DNA from: Streptococcus pseudopneumoniae ATCC BAA-960 = CCUG 49455
GTDB taxonomy: Bacteria; Bacillota; Bacilli; Lactobacillales; Streptococcaceae
Assembly: GCF_002087075.1 (NCBI RefSeq)
Contig: NZ_MWSM01000018.1
Coordinates: 1 to 64,000, forward strand
Length of the DNA: 64,000 nucleotides
Direction: 5' to 3'
The notes under the pieces are model-generated. The model did no database searches. It saw only the letters and a program-made list of their open reading frames with translations, and was not told the origin of the DNA. The translations under genes and the position numbers were made by a program. Positions within the stretch are counted from its first letter, which is position 1; each line of letters opens with the position of its first letter. Positions 9,435 through 17,622 of the stretch are shown here, piece by piece.

Positions 9435-10242
9435 TTTTAAATTGACTATGCGCCCTTTCTACTATTTCTTCAATCTCAGCAAGAACCTGATTGCTTGCTG
9501 ACTCTTCTTTTTTTAAATATGCTAAAAATTCAATATTTCCATGTCCACCTTGGATGGGAGAAAAATCCAATCCAAGGACTGAAAAGCCTTCCTCTACTGC
9601 CATAGCTGTGACAGATTCAAGGACATGTTGATGAACCTTAGCATCGCGAATAATTCCATTTTTCCCGATCTGCTCTCGACCTGCCTCAAACTGAGGTTTA
9701 ACCAGAGCCACGACCTGCCCTTGATCAGACAAGACACGGTGCAAGGCCGGCAGAATCAGACTAAGGGAAATGAAACTCACATCAATACTGGCAAAGCACG
9801 GCTCCTGCTTGAAATCGGTCTTTTCAGCATAGCGGAAATTAAACTGCTCCATGCTGACAACTCGTGGGTCTTGGCGTAGTTTCCAAGACAATTGATTGGT
9901 ACCAACATCAACTGCAAAGACAAGTTCAGCACCATTTTGCAACATGACATCGGTAAAACCTCCAGTAGAGGCACCGATATCAATCGTTGTAGCTCCTTCC
10001 ACTGACAAATCAAAGACCTGCAAGGCCTTTTCCAGTTTCAAGCCACCACGGCTGACATACTTGAGTTTCTCCCCCTTGAGTTTTAACTCAGTGTCATCTG
10101 GGATTTTTTCTCCTGGTTTGTCAAACCGTTCTCCATTCAGGACTGCTAGGACTAGACCAGCCATGACACCGCGCTTGGCCTGTTCTCGCGTTTCAAACAA
10201 GCCCTGTTTATAAGCTAGTACATCCACTCTTTCCTTAGCCAT
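9427..10242 (-). CDS. tlyA: TlyA family rRNA (cytidine-2'-O)-methyltransferase / hemolysin A homologue
   Basis: 271-residue protein with an N-terminal S4 RNA-binding domain (residues 1-60, ERVDVLAYKQGLFETREQAKR) and a FtsJ/RrmJ-like SAM methyltransferase domain. SAM motif I is TTIDIGASTGGFTDVML (about residues 85-101), followed by FAVDVGTNQL and CFASIDVSFISL. TlyA proteins 2'-O-methylate cytidines in rRNA; the haemolysin name is historical. It overlaps ispA (8 nt) and argR (8 nt), indicating one transcription unit from xseA to recN. Confidence 0.92.
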   Translation of the reverse strand: MAKERVDVLAYKQGLFETREQAKRGVMAGLVLAVLNGERFDKPGEKIPDDTELKLKGEKLKYVSRGGLKLEKALQVFDLSVEGATTIDIGASTGGFTDVMLQNGAELVFAVDVGTNQLSWKLRQDPRVVSMEQFNFRYAEKTDFKQEPCFASIDVSFISLSLILPALHRVLSDQGQVVALVKPQFEAGREQIGKNGIIRDAKVHQHVLESVTAMAVEEGFSVLGLDFSPIQGGHGNIEFLAYLKKEESASNQVLAEIEEIVERAHSQFKNE

Positions 10243-11110
10243 TGATTCTCAAACTTTCTACTACTCTTACAATCGATTCTATCTCAAAGGGAACCTGCTG
10301 GGCAATTTCTTCTAATTTGGCATTAGCTTGATCCAGAGTTTGGTTACAAAAGGCAATAGCTTCTTCCAAGCCCAACAAAGCAGGATAGGTTGATTTTTCA
10401 GCCTGCAGGTCCTTTTGAGGTGTCTTGCCGATCTCCTCAAAACTGGCAGTCACATCCAGTACATCATCTCTGACCTGAAAAGCAAGTCCAATCAATTCAC
10501 CCACAGTTTTCAGCTTTGCCTGCATTTCAGGTGACAATTCTGCTAGGATAGCAGCTGCTTGGAAGGGATAGGCTAGCAGTTTTCCAGTCTTATTAGCATG
10601 AATGGTCTGGAGTTCTTCCAAAGACAAGTGCTGGTGTTCGCCTTCCATATCCAAAACCTGGCCTGCTACCATACCCAGACTACCTGAAGCAAGGGATAAG
10701 TTGGCAATCAAGTCTACCTTAATCTGACTTGGCAAATCTGCCTGCGCTATCAAGGCGTAAGGATCTAGGAATAAAGCATCTCCTGCCAAAATGGCCATAG
10801 CTTCACCAAATTTCTTATGATTGGTCAAGCGTCCCCGACGGTAATCATCATCATCCATAGCAGGAAGGTCATCGTGAATCAAACTCCCTGTATGAATCAT
10901 TTCCAAGGCCGCGGCCACCTGCGCGTGAGCTGGTTTAATAGCCACCTGCAAGGCTTCCAGAACTTCCAACAAGAGAAAAGGTCGAATACGCTTGCCACCA
11001 GCATGAATAGAATAGAGAACAGACTCTCGCAAACTAGAGGCAAACTGCTGGCCTCCATAAAAGTCTTCCAAGGCTGACTCGACAAGAGCTAATTTTTCTT
11101 GCTTTTTCAT
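10235..11110 (-). CDS. ispA: Farnesyl/geranyl diphosphate synthase
   Basis: 291-residue trans-prenyltransferase making C10-C15 isoprenoid diphosphates that feed undecaprenyl phosphate synthesis. The first aspartate-rich motif lies in [15 protein letters not shown] and the second in [12 protein letters not shown]; the upstream GGKRIRP motif binds isopentenyl diphosphate. Length is normal. It overlaps xseB by 4 nt (ATGA) and tlyA by 8 nt, so it is translationally coupled in the xseA-xseB-ispA-tlyA-argR-recN run. Confidence 0.95.
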   Translation of the reverse strand: MKKQEKLALVESALEDFYGGQQFASSLRESVLYSIHAGGKRIRPFLLLEVLEALQVAIKPAHAQVAAALEMIHTGSLIHDDLPAMDDDDYRRGRLTNHKKFGEAMAILAGDALFLDPYALIAQADLPSQIKVDLIANLSLASGSLGMVAGQVLDMEGEHQHLSLEELQTIHANKTGKLLAYPFQAAAILAELSPEMQAKLKTVGELIGLAFQVRDDVLDVTASFEEIGKTPQKDLQAEKSTYPALLGLEEAIAFCNQTLDQANAKLEEIAQQVPFEIESIVRVVESLRING

Positions 11111-11319
11111 TCAAAATCACTTTCTGTTCCGTCTTCTTGCATGACCTTGACCAAGGTCTTTTCAGCCTTGTCCAGCGTCGCTTGGAGTTCTTTTGACAAG
11201 ACCATGCCCTTTTGAAAGGCAGCAATCGCATCTTCCAGAGCAATTTCACCATTTTCCAAACTTTGGACAATGGTCTCCAGTTCTGCTAGATTTTCCTCAA
11301 ATTTCTTTTGTTTTGACAT
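11107..11319 (-). CDS. xseB: Exodeoxyribonuclease VII small subunit
   Basis: 70-residue XseB. The body is the two-helix hairpin typical of the family: [20 protein letters not shown], then [20 protein letters not shown] and a short acidic tail. Several copies bind one XseA to form exonuclease VII. It overlaps the 3' end of xseA by 23 nt and ispA by 4 nt. Confidence 0.95.
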   Translation of the reverse strand: MSKQKKFEENLAELETIVQSLENGEIALEDAIAAFQKGMVLSKELQATLDKAEKTLVKVMQEDGTESDFE

Positions 11320-12637
11320 CTTTAACCTCTAATTCTACTTGACCATCTCGCATCAAAAGCGTCACTTGGTCTGTTTTCTTTAAATTCTCAACCGAATCAA
11401 CTACGGACTCTTCTTTTTTGACAATTGCATAGCCACGCGCCACGATTCGACTGGTATCCAACATGAGCAAAGCTTCTGAAAGTCGCTTGACTTCAGCAAC
11501 CTTGGCATCATAAACCAGCGCCATTTGACTACGGAGGAGCTTATCCAACTGGCCTAGACGGTCTTGATAGCGTTGGATTTTGGTAACAGGTGATAATTGA
11601 ACCAGTTGATGCGTCCTTGCTTGGACTAATTGCTTGTTATCAGAAATCCGTGTTCGCAAACTTTGTTTCAAACGCAATTGCAGTTGATCCAAGCGTTGCA
11701 TATAGCCATCATATAACCGCTCTGGTTGTCTAAAGATAACAGACTGACTGCATTTTTTCAAAGCTTCTTGTTTCTTAGATAGGACATTTCGGACTGCCGT
11801 TGCCATCCGTTTTTCCTGATTTTGCAAATGAGCTAATAAATCCAACTTGGTCACAGGTGTTGCCAGTTCAGCAGCAGCCGTTGGTGTCGCAGCGCGGCGA
11901 TCTGCCACAAAATCCGCCAAGGTCACATCCGTCTCATGTCCCACACTAGAGATAACTGGTAAACGAGACTCAAAAATAGCTCGTACCACAATTTCTTCGT
12001 TAAAGGCCCAGAGATCCTCAATAGAACCACCTCCACGACCAATAATGAGTAAATCCAAATCGTCCCCTTGATTAGCTCGCACAATATTTCGAGCAATTTC
12101 CTCCGCAGAACCATCACCTTGCACCTTGGTCGGATAGAGAAGAATGTCCACACCTGGGAATCGCCTGCTGACGGTCGTGATAATATCTCGAATAACGGCT
12201 CCACTGCGACTGGTTACTACACCAATTCTCTTAGAAAATTGGGGCAGAGGTTGCTTGAACCTCTCTTGAAACAGGCCTTCTTCTGTCAATTTTTTCTTGA
12301 GTTGTTCAAACTGAATCGCAAGCGCCCCAACCCCATCAGGCTCAGCCTTTTCAATGATGATGGAGTAGCTACCACTTGGTTCATAGACCTGCACACGCCC
12401 AATCACATTGATTTTCATTCCTTCTTCTAGGTCGAAACCTAATTTCTGATAAATCCCAGACCAGATGGTCGCTTGAATAACTGCATGGTCATCCTTTAGG
12501 GAGAAATATTGGTGAGTAGGTCGTTTACGAAAGTTGGAAACTTGACCAGTTAAATAGACCCGTTCCAAGTAAGGGTCTTTATCGAATTTCATTTTCAGAT
12601 ACTTGGTCAAAGTTGTTACCGATAAATACTTTTCCAT
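11297..12637 (-). CDS. xseA: Exodeoxyribonuclease VII large subunit
   Basis: 446-residue catalytic subunit of exonuclease VII, which degrades single-stranded DNA from both ends. The N-terminal OB domain (residues 1-100, [23 protein letters not shown]) is followed by the catalytic domain with [28 protein letters not shown] and [23 protein letters not shown], then a coiled-coil region. The start is ambiguous: the ATG at 12637 (MEKYLSV) matches the usual protein, while a GTG two codons earlier at 12643 has an AAAGGA site 7 nt away. It heads the operon with xseB. Confidence 0.94.
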   Translation of the reverse strand: MEKYLSVTTLTKYLKMKFDKDPYLERVYLTGQVSNFRKRPTHQYFSLKDDHAVIQATIWSGIYQKLGFDLEEGMKINVIGRVQVYEPSGSYSIIIEKAEPDGVGALAIQFEQLKKKLTEEGLFQERFKQPLPQFSKRIGVVTSRSGAVIRDIITTVSRRFPGVDILLYPTKVQGDGSAEEIARNIVRANQGDDLDLLIIGRGGGSIEDLWAFNEEIVVRAIFESRLPVISSVGHETDVTLADFVADRRAATPTAAAELATPVTKLDLLAHLQNQEKRMATAVRNVLSKKQEALKKCSQSVIFRQPERLYDGYMQRLDQLQLRLKQSLRTRISDNKQLVQARTHQLVQLSPVTKIQRYQDRLGQLDKLLRSQMALVYDAKVAEVKRLSEALLMLDTSRIVARGYAIVKKEESVVDSVENLKKTDQVTLLMRDGQVELEVKDVKTKEI

Positions 12638-12729
12638 CTCCACCTACTATTCCTTTTCTTGCTCTTTCATGGGTATTATTATACCAAAAATATGCCTAAA
12701 AATCTCCATTTATGTACCATTATGAGGGA

Positions 12730-12756
12730 AAAATAGAAAAAGGAGGCAAGGCCTCC
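12730..12756 (-). terminator. Terminator of udk
   Basis: On the minus strand GGAGGC-CTT-GCCTCC is followed by TTTTTC, starting 9 nt after the udk stop. Confidence 0.85.
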
Positions 12757-12764
12757 AATTCTGT

Positions 12765-13403
12765 TTATTTGCTATTTCGAGCTTCTTCCAAAATCTTAGC
12801 AATCTTGGTCGTCAACAGGTCGATAGCTACTGTATTGCTGACTCCCTCAGGAATGACGATATCAGCATAACGCTTAGTCGGCTCGATAAACTGATGGTAC
12901 ATGGGTTTAACCACACCTAGATACTGGTCAATAACGCTATCAAGGCTACGGCCACGTTCTTCCATATCGCGCTTGATACGACGAATAATGCGCACATCGT
13001 CATCCGTATCCACAAAAATCTTGATATCCATCAAATCGCGCAAACGCTTGTCTTCCAAGACCAAAATCCCCTCAACGATAAAGACATCTTGAGGCTCTTG
13101 ACGATAGGTCTTGCTGCTCCGTGTATGTTCAGTATAGTCATAAGTCGGAATGTCCACCGGACGCCCTGCCAACAATTCCTTCATCTGCTCAATCATCAAG
13201 TCTGTATCAAAGGCAAATGGATGGTCATAGTTGGTTTTGATACGCTCTTCAAAGGTCAAATGAGACTGATCCTTGTAGTATGAATCATGCTCAATCATGG
13301 AAATCTTTTCATCAAGAAAATGCGATAAAATGGCTCTTGAAACACTGGTTTTACCACCACCAGAACCACCTGTCACTCCAATAATGATTGGTCTATTTTG
13401 CAT
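12765..13403 (-). CDS. udk: Uridine kinase
   Basis: 212-residue P-loop kinase that phosphorylates uridine and cytidine in pyrimidine salvage. Walker A is [12 protein letters not shown] (residues 9-20). [11 protein letters not shown] and NYDHPFAFD are the nucleoside-binding segments, [12 protein letters not shown] the Walker B region, and [16 protein letters not shown] the lid. Length is normal. It has its own terminator downstream and the bacteriocin pair's terminator upstream, so it is probably transcribed alone. Confidence 0.96.
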   Translation of the reverse strand: MQNRPIIIGVTGGSGGGKTSVSRAILSHFLDEKISMIEHDSYYKDQSHLTFEERIKTNYDHPFAFDTDLMIEQMKELLAGRPVDIPTYDYTEHTRSSKTYRQEPQDVFIVEGILVLEDKRLRDLMDIKIFVDTDDDVRIIRRIKRDMEERGRSLDSVIDQYLGVVKPMYHQFIEPTKRYADIVIPEGVSNTVAIDLLTTKIAKILEEARNSK

Positions 13404-13472
13404 GCTATCCTCCGTTATTTTATCCGTCGTCTATTCTATCACATTTTTTACAAAATTTATAGTCTCATCAGC

Positions 13473-13500
13473 AAAAAACACCAGAGTCTTCCCTCTGATG
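13473..13500 (-). terminator. Terminator of the bacteriocin/immunity pair
   Basis: On the minus strand CATCAGAG-GGAAGA-CTCTGGTG (one G-T wobble) runs into TTTTTT about 11 nt past the immunity gene stop. Confidence 0.8.
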
Positions 13501-13510
13501 TTCGATAGTT

Positions 13511-13813
13511 TTAACGAAAGCCCTGTAGGGTTTGAGCAAGCATCTGCAAGAAAGCCAGTCTCCCTCTTTCCTGGCTAGGAGCTTTGGCAATCCATAAACC
13601 AAAATCAATGACAGACTTAGGTGCCTGGTAATGATGCGTCATGAGGTAAAGCGACAACCCTTGACTCAAATTGGCCATGACCGATTGGTATTTTTCATTT
13701 CTGTCTAAATTTTGTATAGCAAGACGAAACAGGTGACTCAACTCACTATTTTCATTTATTTCTTTTTGTTGAAGAAGTTGCTCCACCCTTTCTCGAAACT
13801 CATTTTGCATCAT
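13511..13813 (-). CDS. Probable class IIa-type bacteriocin immunity protein
   Basis: 100-residue, all-helical, cytoplasmic-looking protein with no signal or membrane segment. Helical stretches are FRERVEQLLQQKE, SHLFRLAIQNLDRN, YQSVMANLSQGLSLYLMTHH and RGRLAFLQMLAQTLQGF, consistent with the four-helix bundle of the enterocin A immunity family. Its start overlaps the stop of the bacteriocin gene (ATGA), so the two are translationally coupled. Position, size and fold pattern make immunity the best guess; residue-level homology could not be tested. Confidence 0.65.
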   Translation of the reverse strand: MMQNEFRERVEQLLQQKEINENSELSHLFRLAIQNLDRNEKYQSVMANLSQGLSLYLMTHHYQAPKSVIDFGLWIAKAPSQERGRLAFLQMLAQTLQGFR

Positions 13814-14031
13814 GGAATTATCACACCAAATCCTGGTCTAGGTGCCCATGGACCATAATTAATCCAGCCATTGACTACTACACTTCCCGTGTACCCCCAA
13901 AACTCTCCATGATTGATACTGCATTTTGCTCGACCTTTAACGTCTACACAATATACTCCTGGGCCTAAGTTCCCACCAGAACCTGTAATGGACTCTAAAT
14001 ATTTATCTGAAAGAATTTTAAATTGCTTCAT
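13810..14031 (-). CDS. Double-glycine leader, pediocin-like bacteriocin precursor
   Basis: 73-residue precursor. The leader MKQFKILSDKYLESITGSGG fits the double-glycine type cleaved by ComA/BlpA-like ABC transporters, giving a 53-residue mature peptide starting NLGPGVYC. The mature part has two cysteines eight residues apart (CVDVKGRAKC). These are followed by SINHGEFWG, which recalls the CSVNWGEA segment of class IIa bacteriocins, and then a Trp/Gly/Pro-rich hydrophobic tail. The canonical YGNGV box is replaced by LGPGV and the cysteine spacing is wider than usual, so this is a divergent relative. The ribosome site is AGGTG. No transporter lies nearby, so export in trans by the competence or Blp transporter is likely. 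Confidence 0.7.
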   Translation of the reverse strand: MKQFKILSDKYLESITGSGGNLGPGVYCVDVKGRAKCSINHGEFWGYTGSVVVNGWINYGPWAPRPGFGVIIP

Positions 14032-14099
14032 TTCACACCTCTAAATTTCTATATAGATTATTTGAGTATCTACAACTCGCAACAATTGGAATATTATAA

Positions 14100-14138
14100 T
14101 TCCCAACCCCATTCTACTATTAGTATGGGGTTTTATCA
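14100..14138. terminator. Bidirectional terminator between truB and the bacteriocin gene
   Basis: CCCCAT-(TCTACTATTAGT)-ATGGGG flanked by AA and TTTT. It lies about 45 nt downstream of truB on the minus strand and upstream of the bacteriocin promoter region. Confidence 0.55.
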
Positions 14139-14179
14139 AGCAATTGTTATCTATCACCCGATTTTTATTCCTAAAGGAT

Positions 14180-15058
14180 CTAGCTAAAAACCTTCCTTGG
14201 CTTGTAGAGTTTGTCCCGTTTTTCTAGAATGGCTAACAATGTATCATCTTCAAAGGCAGCCAGTTCTTTGTCCGTTTGGTCTAGCTCAATAAAACGACCA
14301 AAGCGAACTTCTGTAGCTTCTTCTGGACTTAGGAAAACTTTGACAAGATCACCTGTCCCAATCTCTATAGGATGGAGAAAGTCCAATTGGCCAGCCTCTA
14401 CTTTTTCAGCAATTTCCTCCAAGGTCAGTGCGTCTTCTAATTGTAAGCCAGCAGCACTAGTACGAGTTAACTGAGACATATGAGCCGCATAACCAAGCTT
14501 TTCACCCAAATCAACTGACAAAGTACGGATGTAAGTCCCTTTACTGCATTTTACACGAAAAGTGAATCGGGCAAGTTGGCCATCATAAGAAATCGGACTT
14601 GTTCGCTCAAATTGATAAATGGTCACCTGACGTTCTGGACGCTCCACTTCCTGACCAGCACGCGCATACTCATAGAGCTTGCGACCATTAACCTTAACTG
14701 CCGAATACATAGGGGGAATCTGGGTAATAGGCCCAGTCAAGCTCGCAATCGCTTCATCAACAAGCTTTTCATCCAAGGGAGACAAAACAGAGGTTTCTGC
14801 GACCACTTCCCCACTAGCATCCTCAGTCGTCGTGGAATAGCCCAGAGTGATTTCCCCCTCATAGATCTTACCCTCGTCCTGCATAAACTCAACCATGCGG
14901 GTCGCCTTGCCAACCGCAATGGGCAAAACACCCACTACATCTGGATCCAAGGTCCCACCATGACCAATTTTCTTGGTGCCCAAAATCTTACGCAGTTTAA
15001 AAACCGCATCATGCGAGGTCATTCCTGCTTCTTTTTTTAAGTTGATAATACCGTTCAT
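14180..15058 (-). CDS. truB: tRNA pseudouridine(55) synthase
   Basis: 292-residue enzyme that converts U55 to pseudouridine in the T loop of tRNAs. The catalytic aspartate is Asp38 in [18 protein letters not shown], and [14 protein letters not shown] and [16 protein letters not shown] are conserved motifs II/III. Length is normal, with a short C-terminal domain (residues 235-292). It sits 9 bp downstream of the DUF2130 gene. Confidence 0.96.
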   Translation of the reverse strand: MNGIINLKKEAGMTSHDAVFKLRKILGTKKIGHGGTLDPDVVGVLPIAVGKATRMVEFMQDEGKIYEGEITLGYSTTTEDASGEVVAETSVLSPLDEKLVDEAIASLTGPITQIPPMYSAVKVNGRKLYEYARAGQEVERPERQVTIYQFERTSPISYDGQLARFTFRVKCSKGTYIRTLSVDLGEKLGYAAHMSQLTRTSAAGLQLEDALTLEEIAEKVEAGQLDFLHPIEIGTGDLVKVFLSPEEATEVRFGRFIELDQTDKELAAFEDDTLLAILEKRDKLYKPRKVFS

Positions 15059-15067
15059 TTTTGCTTT

Positions 15068-16342
15068 CTACTCCCCCTTCAATGCTTCAAATTTCGCTTT
15101 CATGGTTGGATTTTTCCGGGTCAATTTTTTAACAGAGACATCTTCCAATTTGTTGTTAGCTAAACGGAGTTGGTTTTCAGATGTGGTCAGGAATTTCTTA
15201 ACCTCTTCCATGCGTTTGATGGCCTTGTCGATTTCATCAATAGCTTTTCCAAAGTTGGTCGAAGCTGAATTATAGTTCTTAGCAAAGGCTAGTTTAAAAG
15301 CATCCAAGTCTTCCTCAAAATGTGTAATGTCGATATTTTGCTCGCGAACAAGCGCTAACTCCTGCTTGTATTTTAAAGAATTAAGAGCCGCATTACGTAA
15401 GAGCCCAATCAACTGAATAAAGAATTGAGGACGAACCACATACATCTTTTCATACTCGTGACTGACGTCAACAATCCCTGTGTTAAAGTAGTCGTTATCG
15501 GCCTCAAGCATGGTCACTAAAACGGCATATTCACAGTTCTTCTCCCGACGGTCCTTGTCCAATTCCTTGTAAAAATCTGCATTCTTGTGCTTCTTCTCTG
15601 TTCCGTCAGCTTCATTCTTCATCTCAAACATAATGGAGATAATCTCTACCTCATTTTCATCACACTCACGGAAGATGAAGTCTCCCTTAGACCCACGCGC
15701 AGAGACTTTGTTATCCTTCTCAAAGTAGGCATTTGGAAAGGCGAAACTACGGACCTTGTTAAACTCACTCTCTGCATACTGTTCTAGGCTTTCCCCAATG
15801 GCTTTTGTAGATTGTTGAGCCTTAAAATTCTTATAAAACTCGACTTGTTCACTAGCTGCTTTAAGCTGGGCTTCATAGTTTTGCTTAACAGAAGCCAAAG
15901 ACAACTCATTTTCCTTTTCTTGCAAGAGGAGCTGATTTTTGACCTGAACATGTTCTTTTTCTAGGTCAGAAAGGGTCTTTTGCAGTTGATTTTCATGCTC
16001 TAAACGCAAAGTGGCCAATTGGTTCTCCAAAGCCTGTACTTCCTTGTCCTTAGCCAAGAGGGCCTGATGGCTTGTCTGTTCAACTTCTTTCTTGGCCAAT
16101 TCTTTTTCTGTATCAAAGTTTTGGATCTGACTCTGTAATTGCGCAATTTCTTGATCCTTCTGAGCCAGTTTAGTCTGTTGCTCATTCATAGCCTTTTGCT
16201 CAGCCAAGGCCAGTTCTTGCCTCATCCTATCGTGTAGTTCCTTATCAAACTCTGCCGTTCTCACTTGGGACAAAAGTTCAGCATACTGGCTTTCATTTAC
16301 TGTAAAGACTTCCCCACAGTTGGGACATTTGATTTCGTTCAT
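15068..16342 (-). CDS. DUF2130 domain protein
   Basis: 424-residue cytoplasmic protein. It begins with a small zinc-ribbon-like start (IKCPNCGEVFTVNESQY). A long coiled coil follows (about residues 35-190, rich in Gln/Glu/Leu heptads), then a globular DUF2130 domain (about 200-350) with FEMKNEADGTEKKHKNADFYKELDKDRREKNCEYAVLVT. The E...K-like pattern is reminiscent of PD-(D/E)XK folds, so a nucleic-acid role is conceivable, but no function is assigned to the family as far as I know. It is conserved beside truB in pneumococcus-like genomes. Confidence 0.85.
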   Translation of the reverse strand: MNEIKCPNCGEVFTVNESQYAELLSQVRTAEFDKELHDRMRQELALAEQKAMNEQQTKLAQKDQEIAQLQSQIQNFDTEKELAKKEVEQTSHQALLAKDKEVQALENQLATLRLEHENQLQKTLSDLEKEHVQVKNQLLLQEKENELSLASVKQNYEAQLKAASEQVEFYKNFKAQQSTKAIGESLEQYAESEFNKVRSFAFPNAYFEKDNKVSARGSKGDFIFRECDENEVEIISIMFEMKNEADGTEKKHKNADFYKELDKDRREKNCEYAVLVTMLEADNDYFNTGIVDVSHEYEKMYVVRPQFFIQLIGLLRNAALNSLKYKQELALVREQNIDITHFEEDLDAFKLAFAKNYNSASTNFGKAIDEIDKAIKRMEEVKKFLTTSENQLRLANNKLEDVSVKKLTRKNPTMKAKFEALKGE

Positions 16343-16397
16343 TACATTCCTCTTTCTAGACTTCTGTAACCATTATATCATGCCTGAAGGAAAATCA

Positions 16398-16425
16398 AAA
16401 ACAGTGAGTCAAAACCCACTGTTTA
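16398..16425 (-). terminator. Terminator downstream of the metY relic
   Basis: AAACAGTG and CACTGTTT arms with a TTTTTG tail on the minus strand, about 13 nt after the relic's stop. Confidence 0.65.
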
Positions 16426-16437
16426 TCTTCTGTTACT

Positions 16438-16718
16438 TTAAATTTTTTCCAAGGCCAAGCGCAAGTCTCCAATCAAATCTTCTACATTTTCAAGACCGAT
16501 AGACAAGTGGATTTGGTTTGGTGTGACACCTGCTGCTTCTAGGTCTTTTTCTGACAATTGACCATGAGTGGTTGTTGCTGGATGGACAACAAGCGATTTA
16601 GCATCTGCCACGTTTGCAAGATCAGAAAAGATTTCTAAATGATCAATGACCTTGCGGGCTTCTGCCTCCCCACCTTTGACATGGAAGGTAAAGATGGAGC
16701 CGAAACCTTTTGGCAAGT
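16438..16718 (-). pseudogene. 3' fragment of O-acetylhomoserine sulfhydrylase
   Basis: About 92 codons matching the C-terminal end of PLP-dependent O-acetylhomoserine aminocarboxypropyltransferases (MetY/CysD type): LPKGFGSIFTFHVKGGEAEA, SLVVHPATTTHGQLSEKDLEAAG and IHLSIGLENVEDLIGDL. The N-terminal ~330 residues, including the PLP-binding lysine, are absent. The fragment is bounded upstream by a RUP element, and the apparent start codon lies inside that RUP. It is a non-functional relic. Confidence 0.85.
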
Positions 16719-16825
16719 ATAGTAGATTGAAACTAGAATAGTACACATATACTTCTAAAACATTGTTAGAAATCGATTTGACTGTCCTGATCGATTCGTC
16801 CTATTCTTATTTCATTTTACTATAT
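16719..16825. repeat. RUP element truncating the metY relic
   Basis: About 107 bp, inverted relative to the element at 4477. It begins TATAGTAGATTGAAACTAG, contains TTCTAAAACATTGTTAGAAA and a GACTGTCCTGATCGATT core, and ends TTCATTTTACTATA. Confidence 0.8.
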
Positions 16826-16844
16826 TTTTATGAAAATCTTAAAA

Positions 16845-16875
16845 AAATCAGTGAAATTCTGGATTTCACTGATTT
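16845..16875 (-). terminator. Terminator of srtA
   Basis: Perfect 13-bp arms AAATCAGTGAAAT/ATTTCACTGATTT with a five-base loop and a TTTTTTT tail on the minus strand, immediately after the srtA stop. Confidence 0.85.
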
Positions 16876-16878
16876 GTA

Positions 16879-17622
16879 TTAATAAAATTGTTTATATGGT
16901 TGATTGAAAGCTGTTAGGATTTCATCAGATGTTTGTGAATAATCTTTTGTTTCTTTCAAATCACCTTTGACAATAATACGTTCTGTAGCAGCAAGGTCTT
17001 CACAGGTTACTAATGTGATTTCATTGACCCCTTCTCTATCATCAACTTCATCAACACGATCCGGTGTCACACGTTTGACTTCACGTATTTCATAAGTATA
17101 AACTTTATTTTTATCGGTTAGATAAATCTTCATGCCATTTTTAGCATTATCTAAAGGAGAAAATAACATTTTATTAGCATTATCAACACCAAAGATATGG
17201 TGACTAGCTAGACTATAATTTCCTTCCCCCATTACTTGCTCGCGTTTCATTGTACCAGCTCCGTAGAAGAGATTAACATTATCAAGTCCTTTAAAAATCG
17301 GCAAATTCATTTCCAATTCAGGAATTGCAATTCCCCCAATAACTGGTAATTTTTGAGCATCCCATTGAGAAGTTAGAACAGCTTCCGAAGAGATAGCTTT
17401 GACAGAATCAAAGTCAAAATTGCCTTCTGTATCCTGATTTTCTTCTAATTTTTCTTTTGATACCTGGCTAACTTGATACTTATTGGTATTCCAGACTATG
17501 AAAATATTTCGAATTTGCGCATTAAAAATCAAAGCCAGTGACAGTAATATCAGAAATCCTGCTAGGATATTTGTCAGCAGATTTTTTCGCTTGTTTTTCT
17601 TTTTATTATTTTTATGAGACAT
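16879..17622 (-). CDS. srtA: Class A sortase
   Basis: 247-residue membrane transpeptidase that anchors LPXTG proteins, including the adhesin at the start of this window, to peptidoglycan. A Lys-rich cytoplasmic N-terminus precedes one transmembrane helix (about residues 15-36). Catalytic residues are His141 (LASHHIFG), Cys207 (LVTCEDLAATER) and the downstream Arg215. Its start overlaps the gyrA stop by 1 nt, as in pneumococcus, so expression follows gyrA. Confidence 0.96.
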   Translation of the reverse strand: MSHKNNKKKNKRKNLLTNILAGFLILLSLALIFNAQIRNIFIVWNTNKYQVSQVSKEKLEENQDTEGNFDFDSVKAISSEAVLTSQWDAQKLPVIGGIAIPELEMNLPIFKGLDNVNLFYGAGTMKREQVMGEGNYSLASHHIFGVDNANKMLFSPLDNAKNGMKIYLTDKNKVYTYEIREVKRVTPDRVDEVDDREGVNEITLVTCEDLAATERIIVKGDLKETKDYSQTSDEILTAFNQPYKQFY

